From a bacterium (lineage in GTDB: Bacteria; Patescibacteriota; Patescibacteriia; UBA2591; JAGGZP01), in contig JAGGZP010000037.1 of the NCBI GenBank assembly GCA_021161965.1, positions 1 to 21,106 on the forward strand: 21,106 nucleotides of DNA, read 5' to 3'. The notes below the pieces were generated by a model. It saw only the letters and a program-made list of their open reading frames with translations. It did no database searches and was not told the origin of the DNA. Of this stretch, positions 1 to 8,457 are shown in pieces (within the stretch, counting starts at the first letter, position 1; each line of letters begins with the position of its first letter). Both the position numbers and the translations under genes were made by a program.

Positions 1-1
1 A

Positions 2-718
2 AAAATCAAAAGAATTGTTTTAGGAACTTCTTACAATGATATTCCTACAAATGATCTTAAGCCAATCAACTTAACCATCTCAAAATTAGCTGGTTCCCCG
101 CGAGAGAAAGAATATCTTGATGCAATGTATCCTCAAGCTGGCGGTACTCATTTTGTTAATCCAAAAGAAGAGAGAGAGGTGAGGTTATTTGAGGTGGCGG
201 AAATGGAAAAGGAAAAATTAGAAGAAAAGAAAGAAAAAAACAAAGAATTTAAAGTCGAAGTAGTTGGAGAAGTAAATGATGAATTAGTTAACCAGTTAGC
301 CGAGGTTGAAGAAGCTGCTTTCCCGCCAGAAATGAGATTGGGGGAAGAAACAATTAGAAGTGTTTTAAAGTCAGAAACTCCTCAAATAATTTTAAAATTA
401 AACAATAAACCAGCAGCTTATATTTTAACAATCCCGGCTACAGAAATGGGAACTGGCGGAAAGGATGCTCTTTATATTTGGGATATTGGCGCAAGGCCAG
501 AGGTAAGAGGAATAAAAACAATTAAAGCGCTTTATGACAAATTAATTGAAGAGGCAAAGAGAAGGAAATATAAGAAATTGACTGCTCATGTGCGTGTTAG
601 CCAGCATTTATCCGATGTTTTACAAAAGAGATACGGTTGGAAATTTATTAAAAGGATAGAAAATTGGGCCGGATTTAACGAACCATTCGACTATTTAGAA
701 TATAATTTGGAGGAATAG
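2..718 (+). CDS. GNAT-type acetyltransferase, 5'-truncated by window edge
   Basis: The reading frame is open from base 2 to the stop at 716-718, so the true start lies outside the window; the ATG at 125 is internal, because the frame before it (protein ending REKEYLDA) is uninterrupted. The visible 238 residues comprise an unknown N-terminal part, a Lys/Glu-rich linker (about visible residues 65-85), and a C-terminal domain that looks like a GNAT acyltransferase: a strand reading PAAYILTIPA, the strand YIWDIGARPEVRG followed by a helix (KALYDKLIEEAKRR), then LTAHVRVS and a C-terminal GWKFI segment. In the GNAT family these strands hold acetyl-CoA next to the R/Q-x-x-G-x-G/A loop; here that loop is the degenerate RPEVRGIK. 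The substrate is unknown. The next gene begins 8 nt downstream, suggesting co-transcription. The GNAT call is moderate and comes from motif pattern only. Confidence 0.6.
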   Translation, partial: KIKRIVLGTSYNDIPTNDLKPINLTISKLAGSPREKEYLDAMYPQAGGTHFVNPKEEREVRLFEVAEMEKEKLEEKKEKNKEFKVEVVGEVNDELVNQLAEVEEAAFPPEMRLGEETIRSVLKSETPQIILKLNNKPAAYILTIPATEMGTGGKDALYIWDIGARPEVRGIKTIKALYDKLIEEAKRRKYKKLTAHVRVSQHLSDVLQKRYGWKFIKRIENWAGFNEPFDYLEYNLEE

Positions 719-726
719 TTAATTTT

Positions 727-1686
727 ATGAAAAAAGAAATTAAAAGATTTTTTACAGAGAAGAAAGAGCAAAAAGAAAAACCAAAGATTTCAATTGATGT
801 TGTATTTACACCTCATTGGACAGCAAAAGATGCAGAGAAAATAGTGAAAAAAATAAAAAAATGCGATGTTTATTGCCCAGAACTTCGTGGTTGGGGCGAA
901 GAACAAGAAAAATTTTTAAATGAGGTTAGTTGTGGAACTATTTCCCTTAAACAACTTTCAATTATAGGTCGTTACCATTTTGGTATATTTTTTTCTTTTT
1001 ACGAACCGATTCTAAAAGCACTTTATAGAAGTAGAAAGATTATTAAATTAATAGATGTACCCTCTGGCCATCCGATTAATAAATTAGCAGAGTATGCCGG
1101 AAAACTTTATCAAGAAGCAATGCAGTTATTCTTTCAAGGAGAAATTCGAGAGGCAATTAATACTTTTAAGAAACATATAAATCTTTATACACATTTTGTA
1201 AGAGAAAGAGAAAAATATATAAAAAATAAATTAATTGAGGAAATTTCTCAGATTAATAAAAATTCTGGATTAAAAAATAAAAAAGAAATTAATGTTTTGC
1301 TTTCTTTAGGAATATTGCATACCCGAGTTTATCATCAGATTAAAGAAAAAATACCAGCAAAAAGAGAATTTAGCCATTTACCATTTCTTTATGGACCACC
1401 TTTAAGTCTTATTAGAAAAAAATTATTTTTTCCGGAAAAAAAGATAAAAGATAAAGAAATTATTGAAGCAATTATTTTAAATGAGATATTTCGCTTACTT
1501 TCCAAATTTACAAAAGATACTGATAAAATAGTAAAAGTTGGTTTATATATTTTGAAACAAAAGAAGATTGATCTAAAAAGAATAGAAAAAATAAAGAATT
1601 TCTCAGAAATTTTAGAAAATTATAAAGATATAATTCCACAAAGTAATAATGAATTTAGAATCCTTTTAGACAAGATTAAAAAGTAA
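727..1686 (+). CDS. Unknown protein with faint TraB/PrgY-like features
   Basis: A 319-aa soluble-looking protein; I do not recognise it with confidence. It is rich in Lys, Ile and Glu and has no signal peptide or membrane segment. Three places resemble the TraB/PrgY/GumN-like fold: an early strand-helix-strand with HWTAKDAEKIVKKIKKCDVY followed by PEL (the family has a His, then a helix, then a VAVEL strand); a central REREKYIKNKL helix (the family has an E-R-xx-Y/W-M helix); and a late strand VLLSLGILHTRVY (the family has a GxxH strand). This is a pattern comparison, not a search result. The gene sits 8 nt after the acetyltransferase gene and 4 nt before parB, so it is probably in their operon. 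There is no Shine-Dalgarno before the ATG. Confidence 0.75.
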   Translation: MKKEIKRFFTEKKEQKEKPKISIDVVFTPHWTAKDAEKIVKKIKKCDVYCPELRGWGEEQEKFLNEVSCGTISLKQLSIIGRYHFGIFFSFYEPILKALYRSRKIIKLIDVPSGHPINKLAEYAGKLYQEAMQLFFQGEIREAINTFKKHINLYTHFVREREKYIKNKLIEEISQINKNSGLKNKKEINVLLSLGILHTRVYHQIKEKIPAKREFSHLPFLYGPPLSLIRKKLFFPEKKIKDKEIIEAIILNEIFRLLSKFTKDTDKIVKVGLYILKQKKIDLKRIEKIKNFSEILENYKDIIPQSNNEFRILLDKIKK

Positions 1687-1690
1687 TATT

Positions 1691-2560
1691 ATGCCTTTAG
1701 GACGTGGTTTAAGTGCTTTAATTCCAACAAAGTCAGGGCAAGTTCCTAAAAAAACAATTGAAAAAATTACTCAAGAGACACTTAAAGATACTGGCGAAAG
1801 AATTTTTAATATACCAATTAATCAGATTGAGCCGAATCCTGAACAGCCAAGGAGGAATTTTTCTCATCAAGAAATGGAAGAATTAATTAATTCCATTCGT
1901 GAACACGGAATTATTCAACCATTAATTGTTAGCAAATTAGATAACAATAAATATCAATTAATTGCTGGCGAAAGAAGATATCGCGCGGCAAAAATTTTGG
2001 AGTTAGAAACAGTTCCGGCAATTGTTCGAAAAGTCAATGAAATAGAAAAATTGGAGTTATCACTTTTAGAGAATATTCAGAGGAAAGATTTGAATCCGAT
2101 TGAAAAAGCTCGGGCTTATCAGAGATTGATTGATCAGTTTAATTTGACCCAAGATGAAGTGGCAAAAAAATTAGGCAAGGCTAGAGCAACAATCAGCAAT
2201 ACTTTAAGATTATTAACTTTGCCGGAAAAAATTCAGGAAGCAATTGAAGAAGAAAAAATTAGTGAAGGTCATGCAAAAGCGCTTCTTTCAATTGACAGTC
2301 CAGAAAAACAGAAGATATTATTAAAAAGAATTTTAGGGTTAGGATTAACAGTTCGGGAAACAGAAAAGATAGTGGCCGGCTATCGAATTAAAAAAGTTAT
2401 TGCTATTGAACCACAATTAATTGAAAAAGCAAAAGAATTAAGTCGAATTTTAGGAACAAAAGTGACAATTAAGAAAAAGAAGAGAGGAGGGAATATTGTG
2501 ATTGAATTCTATAACAACGAAGATTTAGATTTCTTGATTAGAAAATTATTAGGGCAATAA
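1691..2560 (+). CDS. parB: Chromosome-partitioning protein ParB/Spo0J
   Basis: ParB is a CTP-dependent DNA clamp that loads at parS sites near the origin and works with the ATPase ParA in chromosome segregation. The 289-aa protein has the full family layout: an N-terminal LGRGLSALI peptide (residues 3-11) of the kind that contacts ParA; the CTP-binding motif GERRYRAA (93-100); the second motif ENIQRKDLNP (127-136); a helix-turn-helix around 152-175; and a C-terminal dimerisation region ending near the stop. Length is normal. parA is not adjacent: the two genes upstream are an unknown protein and an acetyltransferase, and a ROK kinase gene follows after 2 nt. No parS-like 16-mer palindrome was noticed in the window, though I did not search exhaustively. 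The ATG has only an A/T-rich leader, no Shine-Dalgarno. Confidence 0.97.
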   Translation: MPLGRGLSALIPTKSGQVPKKTIEKITQETLKDTGERIFNIPINQIEPNPEQPRRNFSHQEMEELINSIREHGIIQPLIVSKLDNNKYQLIAGERRYRAAKILELETVPAIVRKVNEIEKLELSLLENIQRKDLNPIEKARAYQRLIDQFNLTQDEVAKKLGKARATISNTLRLLTLPEKIQEAIEEEKISEGHAKALLSIDSPEKQKILLKRILGLGLTVRETEKIVAGYRIKKVIAIEPQLIEKAKELSRILGTKVTIKKKKRGGNIVIEFYNNEDLDFLIRKLLGQ

Positions 2561-2562
2561 AT

Positions 2563-3513
2563 ATGAAAAAAAATATTTTAGCTATTGATTTAGGAGGAAC
2601 AAAAATTGCTGTAGGACTGGTTAATTTTAAAGGTAAAGTAATTAAGAAAAATGTTGAATCAACAGAAATTAAAAAAGGAGCACAAGGAGTAATCAAACAA
2701 ATTTTACGAATGGGCGATGATTTATTAGCAGGTTTTCAGGAAAAAGTAGTTGCTATAGGTATCGGTACAGCTGGACCATTAGATATTAAAAGGGGGCTAA
2801 TTTTTTTTGCACCGAATTTACCAGGTTGGCACAATGTTCAAATAGTTAAACCATTAAAAAATCATTTTCATTTACCAGTTTATTTTGATAATGATGCCAA
2901 TGCCGCTGCTTTAGGAGAATTTCTTTTCGGCGCAGGTAAGGGGACAAAGAATATGATATATTTGACAATTAGTACCGGAATCGGCGGCGGAATAATTATT
3001 AACAAAAAACTTTATCATGGAAGAGGAAATGCTGGAGAAATTGGCCATATGATAATTGATCCAAATGGTCCAAAATGTCGTTGTGGAAATTATGGATGTC
3101 TAGAAGCATTTTCTTCCGGAACAGCAATTGCCCGTGAAGCGAAGAAAAATTTAAAAAAAGCAAGTTTAATTTGGAAATTAGCCAAAGGTAAGAAAAAAAA
3201 TATAGATGCTCGTTTAGTTTTTGAGGCTTATAAAAATGGCGATAAATTAGCACAGAAGATTATTTTAAAAAGTTTAGTTGCTTTAGGAATTGGTTTAGTT
3301 AATATAACTCATATATTTAATCCAGATAAAGTTATTTTAGGTGGTGGGGTAATGAAAGATAAAAAATATATTTTGCCATTTTTAAGAGACTTTGTTCGGA
3401 AGAAAGTAATGTTCGGATTTAAAAAAGATATAAAAATTGAAGCGACAAAATTAAAAAGTGACGTTGGTTTAATTGGCGCAGCATCACTTGCAATTGTTAA
3501 AATTAGAGAGTAG
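2563..3513 (+). CDS. ROK-family sugar kinase (glucokinase-like)
   Basis: A 316-aa ROK kinase, probably phosphorylating glucose or an amino sugar with ATP in the cytoplasm. The phosphate-binding loop is DLGGTK (residues 9-14). The catalytic base is expected in DNDANAAALGE (about D111). A second phosphate loop is STGIGGG, and the ROK signature includes EIGH (159-162) with the zinc-binding set C172, C174 and C179 in CRCGNYGCLE. VILGGGV near the C-terminus is the usual adenosine-site strand. All key residues are present, so an active enzyme is likely. The exact sugar (glucose, N-acetylglucosamine, N-acetylmannosamine) cannot be read from the motifs. The gene is 2 nt from parB and probably the last in that operon, because a strong promoter follows it. 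Confidence 0.93.
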   Translation: MKKNILAIDLGGTKIAVGLVNFKGKVIKKNVESTEIKKGAQGVIKQILRMGDDLLAGFQEKVVAIGIGTAGPLDIKRGLIFFAPNLPGWHNVQIVKPLKNHFHLPVYFDNDANAAALGEFLFGAGKGTKNMIYLTISTGIGGGIIINKKLYHGRGNAGEIGHMIIDPNGPKCRCGNYGCLEAFSSGTAIAREAKKNLKKASLIWKLAKGKKKNIDARLVFEAYKNGDKLAQKIILKSLVALGIGLVNITHIFNPDKVILGGGVMKDKKYILPFLRDFVRKKVMFGFKKDIKIEATKLKSDVGLIGAASLAIVKIRE

Positions 3514-3534
3514 AAGATTGTGTATAACTTGTAA

Positions 3535-3562
3535 TTGACAATATGTTTTTGTTTGATATAAT
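3535..3562 (+). promoter_or_regulatory. Consensus sigma70 promoter for clpP
   Basis: TTGACA at 3535-3540 and TATAAT at 3557-3562 are both exact consensus hexamers, separated by 16 nt. Transcription would begin near 3569, giving a leader of about 23 nt before the clpP ATG at 3593. It is the cleanest promoter in the window and implies that clpP is transcribed strongly and independently of the parB-ROK genes. No heat-shock operator such as CIRCE was seen. Confidence 0.85.
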
Positions 3563-3592
3563 TTATTAATAATAAGCTATAAATTATAAATT

Positions 3593-4174
3593 ATGCCCTT
3601 AATTCCAACCGTAATTGAAAAATCAACTTACGGTGAAAGAGTTTATGATATCTATTCTCGGCTTTTAAAGGATAGAATAATTTTTATTGGTGATGTTATC
3701 ACAGATGCAGTTGCAAATACAGTAATTGCCCAGCTTTTATTTTTGGAAAGTGAAGATAAAAATAAAGATATAAAATTGTATATAAACACGCCAGGCGGTT
3801 CAGTAACTGCTGGCCTGGCAATTTATGATACAATGCAGTATGTTAAACCGGATATTGTCACAATTTGTGTTGGGACAGCTGCTTCAATGGGTGCAGTACT
3901 TTTAGCCGCTGGAGCCAAGAAAAAAAGATTTGCTTTACCAAATGCTGAAGTGATGATTCATCAGGTAATGGGTGGAGCAGAAGGTCCGGCAACAGATGTT
4001 AAAATTAGAGCAGAGCATATTTTAAAAGTTAAAGATAGAATTAATCAAATTTTAGCAAAACATACAGGTCAACCGTTAGCAAAAATTGAGAAAGATACAG
4101 ATCGTGACTTTTTTATGACAGCAGAGGAAGCAAAACACTACGGTATTATTGATAAGATTATCACCAGAAGGTAA
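3593..4174 (+). CDS. clpP: ATP-dependent Clp protease proteolytic subunit ClpP
   Basis: ClpP forms the 14-subunit barrel that degrades proteins unfolded by ClpX/ClpA/ClpC. The 193-aa protein has the complete Ser-His-Asp triad: S98 in GTAASMGA, H123 in MIHQVMGG and D172 in DTDRDFFM. It has the PGGSVTAGLAIYDTMQY segment that shapes the active site, and an N-terminal hydrophobic MPLIPTVIE that in the family forms the axial-gate loop. Length matches the family. It is a one-gene transcription unit: its own consensus promoter lies upstream and a hairpin terminator lies about 30 nt after the stop. No Clp ATPase gene is in the window. The leader is A/T-rich without a Shine-Dalgarno. Confidence 0.98.
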   Translation: MPLIPTVIEKSTYGERVYDIYSRLLKDRIIFIGDVITDAVANTVIAQLLFLESEDKNKDIKLYINTPGGSVTAGLAIYDTMQYVKPDIVTICVGTAASMGAVLLAAGAKKKRFALPNAEVMIHQVMGGAEGPATDVKIRAEHILKVKDRINQILAKHTGQPLAKIEKDTDRDFFMTAEEAKHYGIIDKIITRR

Positions 4175-4205
4175 TATTAACTAATTTTTAATTTTTTATT
4201 TTTAA

Positions 4206-4230
4206 AAGCCGAGAAGGTCTCGGTTTATTT
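4206..4230 (+). terminator. Rho-independent terminator after clpP
   Basis: The left arm at 4206-4214 and right arm at 4218-4226 form a 9-bp stem (core CCGAGA/TCTCGG, one G-T wobble) with a 3-nt AGG loop, followed by TTTATTT. It separates clpP from rny. Confidence 0.85.
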
Positions 4231-4245
4231 AATTAATAAAAACAT

Positions 4246-5763
4246 ATGAACATTTTACCACTTTCAATAGTTTTATTTTTGCTTGGCCTTGCTTTAGGTT
4301 ATTTAATTCGTTATCTTATTGTTCATTATCGGTCTGCTACAGCAGAAAAAAAGGCCGAAGAACTGATTAAAAATGCGAAAATCAAACAACAGGAGATTTA
4401 TTTTCGTGCAAAAGAAGAGGCACTAAAGATTATTGAACAAGCAAAAAAGGAAGAAGAAGACAGGCGAAGAGAATTAAAATATCTAGAAAATCGCTTAGAA
4501 AAAAGACAATCGTTATTTGATAAGAAATTATTAGATTTAGAAGAAAAACAGAAAAGTTTATCTGAAAAAGCCAAAAAACTTGAGGAGGCAAAAGAGAAAA
4601 TTAAAGAATTGTATTCTGAAACTGTTAAAAAACTTGAAGAAATTTCTGGCCTAACCAAAGAAGAGGCAAAAAAATATTTACTTGAAAGAGTAGAAGAAAC
4701 TTACAAAAGCGAGGTTTTAGACAGGATAAATAAACTAGTAAAATATGGTTCTGAAGAAATTGAGAAAAAGGCGCGCCAACTTATTACAACAGCAATTGAA
4801 CGTTTATCTTCTTCAGTTGCAACCGAAAAGACAAAAACAATTGTTAATTTACCTTCAGACGAAATGAAAGGTAGAATTATTGGCAGAGAGGGACGCAATA
4901 TTAAGGTATTAGAAGAATTGACCGGAACAGAAATTATAGTTGATGACACGCCGAATGTCATTTTTATCTCCGGTTTTAATCCAATTAGACGGCAGTTAAC
5001 TAAAATAGCTTTAGAAAAATTAATTACTGATGGAAGAATTCAACCAGCAAGAATCGAAAGATTTATTGAGGAAGCAAAAAAGGAATTAGCCCGGGATATA
5101 AAAGAAGCTGGAGAGGATGCATTACATCAATTAGGAATAGTTGGTGTTCACCCAACATTAGTTCAGATTTTAGGTAGATTAAAATATCGCTCAAGTTATG
5201 GACAAAATGTTTTAAAACATTCTATTGAAGTTGCTAATTTGTCAGCAATGTTAGCTGCTGAACTTGGTGCCGATGTTGCTGTGGCAAAAAAAGCAGGACT
5301 CTTTCATGATATTGGAAAAGCATTAGATCAAGAGGTCGAAGGAACGCATCCGGAGATTGGAAAAAGATTAGGTGAAAAATACGGTTTAGCAGAAGAAGTT
5401 ATTATACCAATCGCAACCCATCACGAAGATCACCCGCCAACATTGGAGGCAATAATTGTTAAAGTTGCTGATGCAATTTCTAGTAGCCGTTTTGGAGCGA
5501 GAAAAGATACCTATGAGAATTATTTAAAGAGATTAGAGGAGTTAGAAAATTTAGCAAAGTCGTTTTCTGGTGTAGAAAAAGCTTACGCAATTGAAGCAGG
5601 TCGGGAAATTAGAGTTTTTGTTCGCCCCGAAGAAATCGATGATTTAAAGGCAAATAAATTGGCTCATGACATTGCTTCCCGTATAGAAGAAGAATTAAAA
5701 TATCCCGGTGAAATAAAGGTAACAGTAATTAGAGAAAATAAAATAATAGAATACGCAAGATAA
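4246..5763 (+). CDS. rny: Ribonuclease Y (membrane-anchored endoribonuclease)
   Basis: RNase Y starts mRNA decay and some RNA processing in bacteria that lack RNase E. The 505-aa protein has the full domain order: one N-terminal membrane segment (about residues 4-26), a long charged coiled coil (about 30-185), a KH RNA-binding domain with the GREGRNIK loop (213-220), and an HD phosphohydrolase domain with metal-binding H325 and the HD pair 354-355 (FHDIGKA), followed by the family C-terminal region. Nothing is missing. ymdB follows 5 nt later, the same gene pair as in Bacillus. Translation starts at an ATG preceded by an A/T-rich stretch. The promoter is not obvious; it must lie within or just after the clpP terminator region. 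Confidence 0.97.
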   Translation: MNILPLSIVLFLLGLALGYLIRYLIVHYRSATAEKKAEELIKNAKIKQQEIYFRAKEEALKIIEQAKKEEEDRRRELKYLENRLEKRQSLFDKKLLDLEEKQKSLSEKAKKLEEAKEKIKELYSETVKKLEEISGLTKEEAKKYLLERVEETYKSEVLDRINKLVKYGSEEIEKKARQLITTAIERLSSSVATEKTKTIVNLPSDEMKGRIIGREGRNIKVLEELTGTEIIVDDTPNVIFISGFNPIRRQLTKIALEKLITDGRIQPARIERFIEEAKKELARDIKEAGEDALHQLGIVGVHPTLVQILGRLKYRSSYGQNVLKHSIEVANLSAMLAAELGADVAVAKKAGLFHDIGKALDQEVEGTHPEIGKRLGEKYGLAEEVIIPIATHHEDHPPTLEAIIVKVADAISSSRFGARKDTYENYLKRLEELENLAKSFSGVEKAYAIEAGREIRVFVRPEEIDDLKANKLAHDIASRIEEELKYPGEIKVTVIRENKIIEYAR

Positions 5764-5768
5764 TTTAT

Positions 5769-6575
5769 ATGAAGGTATTATTTTTTGGAGACATTGTTGG
5801 AAAAATTGGCCGAAAGGCAATAATTAAAACTTTACCTAAACTTAAGAAAAAATTTAAGCCTGATTTAGTATTGGCAAATGGTGAAAATTTAGCACACGGT
5901 AAAGGAGTAACAGTAAAAACTGTCAAACAAGTTCTAGATGCAGGCATTGATTATTTAACTTCAGGAAATCATTTTTGGTCAAATAGAGAAGGTGTTAAAA
6001 ATGTTTTGAAAGAAAAGTTACCAATAATTAGACCAGCGAATTATCCAAAGAGTTATTCAGGAAAAGGATATGTAGTAATTAATAAAAAAAATCAAAAGAT
6101 ACTTCTAATTAATTTAATTGGTCGTGTTTTTCTTGAGAAACCCGAATGGAAGATAAAAAATCCATTTGCTGAAGTAGATAAAATTTTAAAAAAATTCCCA
6201 AATATTAAAATGAAAATTGTTGATTTTCATGCTGAGGCAACTGGTGAAAAAAATGCTTTCGGATATTATCTTAATGGACGTGTTTCTATCGTTTTAGGAA
6301 CACATACTCATATCCAATCAGCTGATGAAAGAATTTTATCCGAAGGGACTGCTTACATTACTGATGTTGGTATGGTTGGAGGCTATAATTCGGTAATTGG
6401 TTTTAAAAAGGATTCTATTGTTGAGGCAATGAGTCAGGGTTTACTTAAAGCTCCAAAAATTGATATTCCTAAAAGTGGTAAAGCATTAGTTAATGCTGTT
6501 TTAGTTGATATAGATACCAAAACAGGCAAATCGGAAAATATTAGAAGAATTAATAAAGTAATTAATATAATATGA
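5769..6575 (+). CDS. ymdB: YmdB-family metallophosphoesterase
   Basis: A 268-aa calcineurin-like phosphoesterase of the YmdB family; Bacillus YmdB is reported to hydrolyse 2',3'-cyclic nucleotides and to affect biofilm and motility decisions. Metal ligands expected for the fold are visible: D8 in FFGDIVG, the NGEN motif near 37-40, SGNHFW near 65-70, DFHAEATGEK near 152-161 and GTHTHIQSADE near 177-187. DVGMVGGYNSVIG is a further family hallmark. Length is normal. It lies 5 nt after rny and overlaps the patatin gene by 4 nt (ATGA), so the three genes are almost certainly one operon, linking this enzyme to RNA turnover. Confidence 0.95.
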   Translation: MKVLFFGDIVGKIGRKAIIKTLPKLKKKFKPDLVLANGENLAHGKGVTVKTVKQVLDAGIDYLTSGNHFWSNREGVKNVLKEKLPIIRPANYPKSYSGKGYVVINKKNQKILLINLIGRVFLEKPEWKIKNPFAEVDKILKKFPNIKMKIVDFHAEATGEKNAFGYYLNGRVSIVLGTHTHIQSADERILSEGTAYITDVGMVGGYNSVIGFKKDSIVEAMSQGLLKAPKIDIPKSGKALVNAVLVDIDTKTGKSENIRRINKVINII

Positions 6576-7369
6576 AACCGAAGTTAACCTATGTTTTAGG
6601 AAGTGGTGGGGCGCGAGGTTTAGCACATATCGGAGTTTTAAATATATTAGAGAAAAATAAACTGAGACCAGATTTGATTATTGGCACAAGTATCGGTGCT
6701 TTAATTGGTGGTTTATATGCTGCTGGTGCTAGTTTAGAAGAAATAGAGGAAGCGGCTTCAAAAATTAATCGCTGGCAAAAATTTTATCTTTTTAGTTCTC
6801 TCCCTAGGACAAATGGTCTCTTAAAGGGAGAAAAAATAGAAAAATTAATCAAGAAATTTATCAATAATAAGAAATTTACCGATTTAAAAATTCCATTTTA
6901 TGCCGTAGCGGTCGATTTAATAAGTGGGAAAGAAGTAATTTTAAAAAATGGTTTAGTTTTTCGGGCAATTAGAGCAAGTATTGCTGTTCCTGGCTTGTTT
7001 ACACCAATAGTAATTAATAAGAAAATTTTAGTTGATGGTGGTTTAGTTGATCCATTACCAGTGGATATTGCCTGTAAATTAGCATCTTCATTTATTATTG
7101 CCTCAACTGTCTATTCCCCATTAAAGGAAGAAAAGTTTAAAAAAAATTTTGGAGCTATTGCTGTTTTACGTCGTAGTATTAAAATAATGGAGGATATGAT
7201 TTATCGGCAATCAATTAAAAAAATAAAAAATCTGGTTCTAATAGAGTCAAAAGTCAAAAATTATAGTTTTTGGGATTATGATAAAGCAAAAGAATTAATT
7301 TTTTTAGGGGAACAAGCAGCAAAAGAAAAGTTACCTTTAATAAAAAAATATATTAAGAACTCTCTTTAA
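6572..7369 (+). CDS. Patatin-like phospholipase (RssA-type)
   Basis: A 265-aa patatin-fold acyl hydrolase, expected to cleave fatty acyl esters of lipids through a Ser-Asp dyad. The oxyanion loop GSGGARG is at residues 10-16, the nucleophile elbow GTSIG at 38-42 (Ser40), and the catalytic Asp in DGGLVDPLP near D155. There is no signal peptide, so it should be cytoplasmic or membrane-peripheral, as for bacterial RssA/YlbK proteins. The start overlaps the ymdB stop (ATGA), indicating translational coupling. The substrate is unknown. It is notable as a lipid enzyme in an RNA-turnover operon, but core lineages often carry this single patatin. Confidence 0.94.
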   Translation: MKPKLTYVLGSGGARGLAHIGVLNILEKNKLRPDLIIGTSIGALIGGLYAAGASLEEIEEAASKINRWQKFYLFSSLPRTNGLLKGEKIEKLIKKFINNKKFTDLKIPFYAVAVDLISGKEVILKNGLVFRAIRASIAVPGLFTPIVINKKILVDGGLVDPLPVDIACKLASSFIIASTVYSPLKEEKFKKNFGAIAVLRRSIKIMEDMIYRQSIKKIKNLVLIESKVKNYSFWDYDKAKELIFLGEQAAKEKLPLIKKYIKNSL

Positions 7370-7403
7370 TGCGTTATTTAACTTAAAGTAGAAAATATTA
7401 ATT

Positions 7404-7541
7404 ATGCCCAAAAGAACATATCAGCCTAAAAAAAGAAAAAGAGCCAAAACACATGGCTTTAGAAAAAGAATGAAAACAAAATCCGGGAGAAATGTTTTAA
7501 AAAGAAGACGAAAAAAGGGACGTTGGAAATTAACAGTTTAG
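7404..7541 (+). CDS. rpmH: 50S ribosomal protein L34
   Basis: A 45-aa, extremely basic protein starting MPKRTYQPKKRKRAKTHGF and containing RMKTKSGRNVLKRRRKKGR, the standard L34 pattern (T-Y/F-Q-P-x-x-x-K-R, then H-G-F-x-x-R-M-x-T, then G-R-x-V-L-x-x-R-R). The start ATG at 7404 follows an A/T-rich leader 34 nt after the patatin stop. In most bacteria rpmH pairs with rnpA and sits by dnaA; here the following gene is mutM on the opposite strand and no rnpA is seen, so L34 is probably co-transcribed with rny-ymdB-patatin or from a promoter in the short gap. There is little room for a terminator: mutM's stop is 16 nt away. Confidence 0.97.
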   Translation: MPKRTYQPKKRKRAKTHGFRKRMKTKSGRNVLKRRRKKGRWKLTV

Positions 7542-7557
7542 TTTTATTAATAATTGT

Positions 7558-8391
7558 TTATTTTTGGCATTTCGGACAATAATAAGTACTTCGACCGGCT
7601 AAAGTTATTTTTTTTATTTTTGCTCCACAGCGATAACATTTTTCTCCCTCACGACCATAAACCTTGAGTTTTGGAACGAAATTACCTTTTTTTCCGTGAA
7701 TATCAACATAAGCATCAACTGATGCGCCACGATAAGTTATTGCTTCCTTTAAAATTTTAATCAGACAATTATACAAATTTTTTATTTCTTCGTTTTTTAA
7801 TGTTTTTACATTTCTTATTGGCAAAATTTTTGCGCACCAGCAGGATTCTTGGGAATAAATATTTCCAATACCAGCAATAAGGGATTGATTCATTAAAAGA
7901 GGCTTTATTTTACTTTTTGGTTTTTTTGAGAGAATTTCTTTAAATTTGCTTAAAGTAAATTCTTTACTCAATGGCTCAATGCCATATTTTTTTTCTTCGA
8001 GAAATTTTTTAACTTCCTCTTTTTTTAATAACCGGACATAACCAAATTTTCTTAAATCATTATGGAGCAATTTATCACCATCTGAAAAAGTATAGATAAA
8101 ATAAGTGTATTTTTTCTTTTTGTCTTTTTCTTTTTTACTTTGGAAAATTAATTGACCAGTTAATTTTAAATGAATAACTAAGTAATAATTGCAAGATAAT
8201 TCAAAAACAAGTAATTTTCCTCGCCGGAAAATGTTTTTTATTTTTTTGCCACTAATTATTTTTTTGAAATTTTTAGCCGAAATACCTTGAAGCATTTTTG
8301 CTTCAAGAATTTCAACATTTTTTATTTTTTTATTTAAAATTTTTTCATAAAGTTGCCTTCTAATTGTTTCAACTTCTGGTAATTCAGGCAT
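7558..8391 (-). CDS. mutM: Formamidopyrimidine-DNA glycosylase (Fpg/MutM)
   Basis: Fpg removes oxidised purines such as 8-oxoguanine and nicks the abasic site. The 277-aa protein begins MPELPEVET, giving the catalytic Pro2 and Glu3 after Met removal. It also has the conserved lysine loop (RRGKLLVFEL), HLKLTGQL, NDLRKFGYVRL, the helix-two-turn-helix with NQSLIAGIGNIY, and the C-terminal zinc finger with four cysteines (CYRC ... YYCPKC). One oddity is QESCWCAKILP, where most Fpg proteins have ADEALWxAxIHP; the extra cysteines are unusual but do not touch known catalytic positions. It converges on rpmH. Its start (8391) lies beside the accessory block, so it looks like the chromosomal border of that block. 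Confidence 0.96.
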   Translation of the reverse strand: MPELPEVETIRRQLYEKILNKKIKNVEILEAKMLQGISAKNFKKIISGKKIKNIFRRGKLLVFELSCNYYLVIHLKLTGQLIFQSKKEKDKKKKYTYFIYTFSDGDKLLHNDLRKFGYVRLLKKEEVKKFLEEKKYGIEPLSKEFTLSKFKEILSKKPKSKIKPLLMNQSLIAGIGNIYSQESCWCAKILPIRNVKTLKNEEIKNLYNCLIKILKEAITYRGASVDAYVDIHGKKGNFVPKLKVYGREGEKCYRCGAKIKKITLAGRSTYYCPKCQK

Positions 8392-8457
8392 AATTTTAAA
8401 TTAAGAAATTAGAGTGTGATTATACAACTTCGCTTGTACTTAGATAAAAATTATTCT

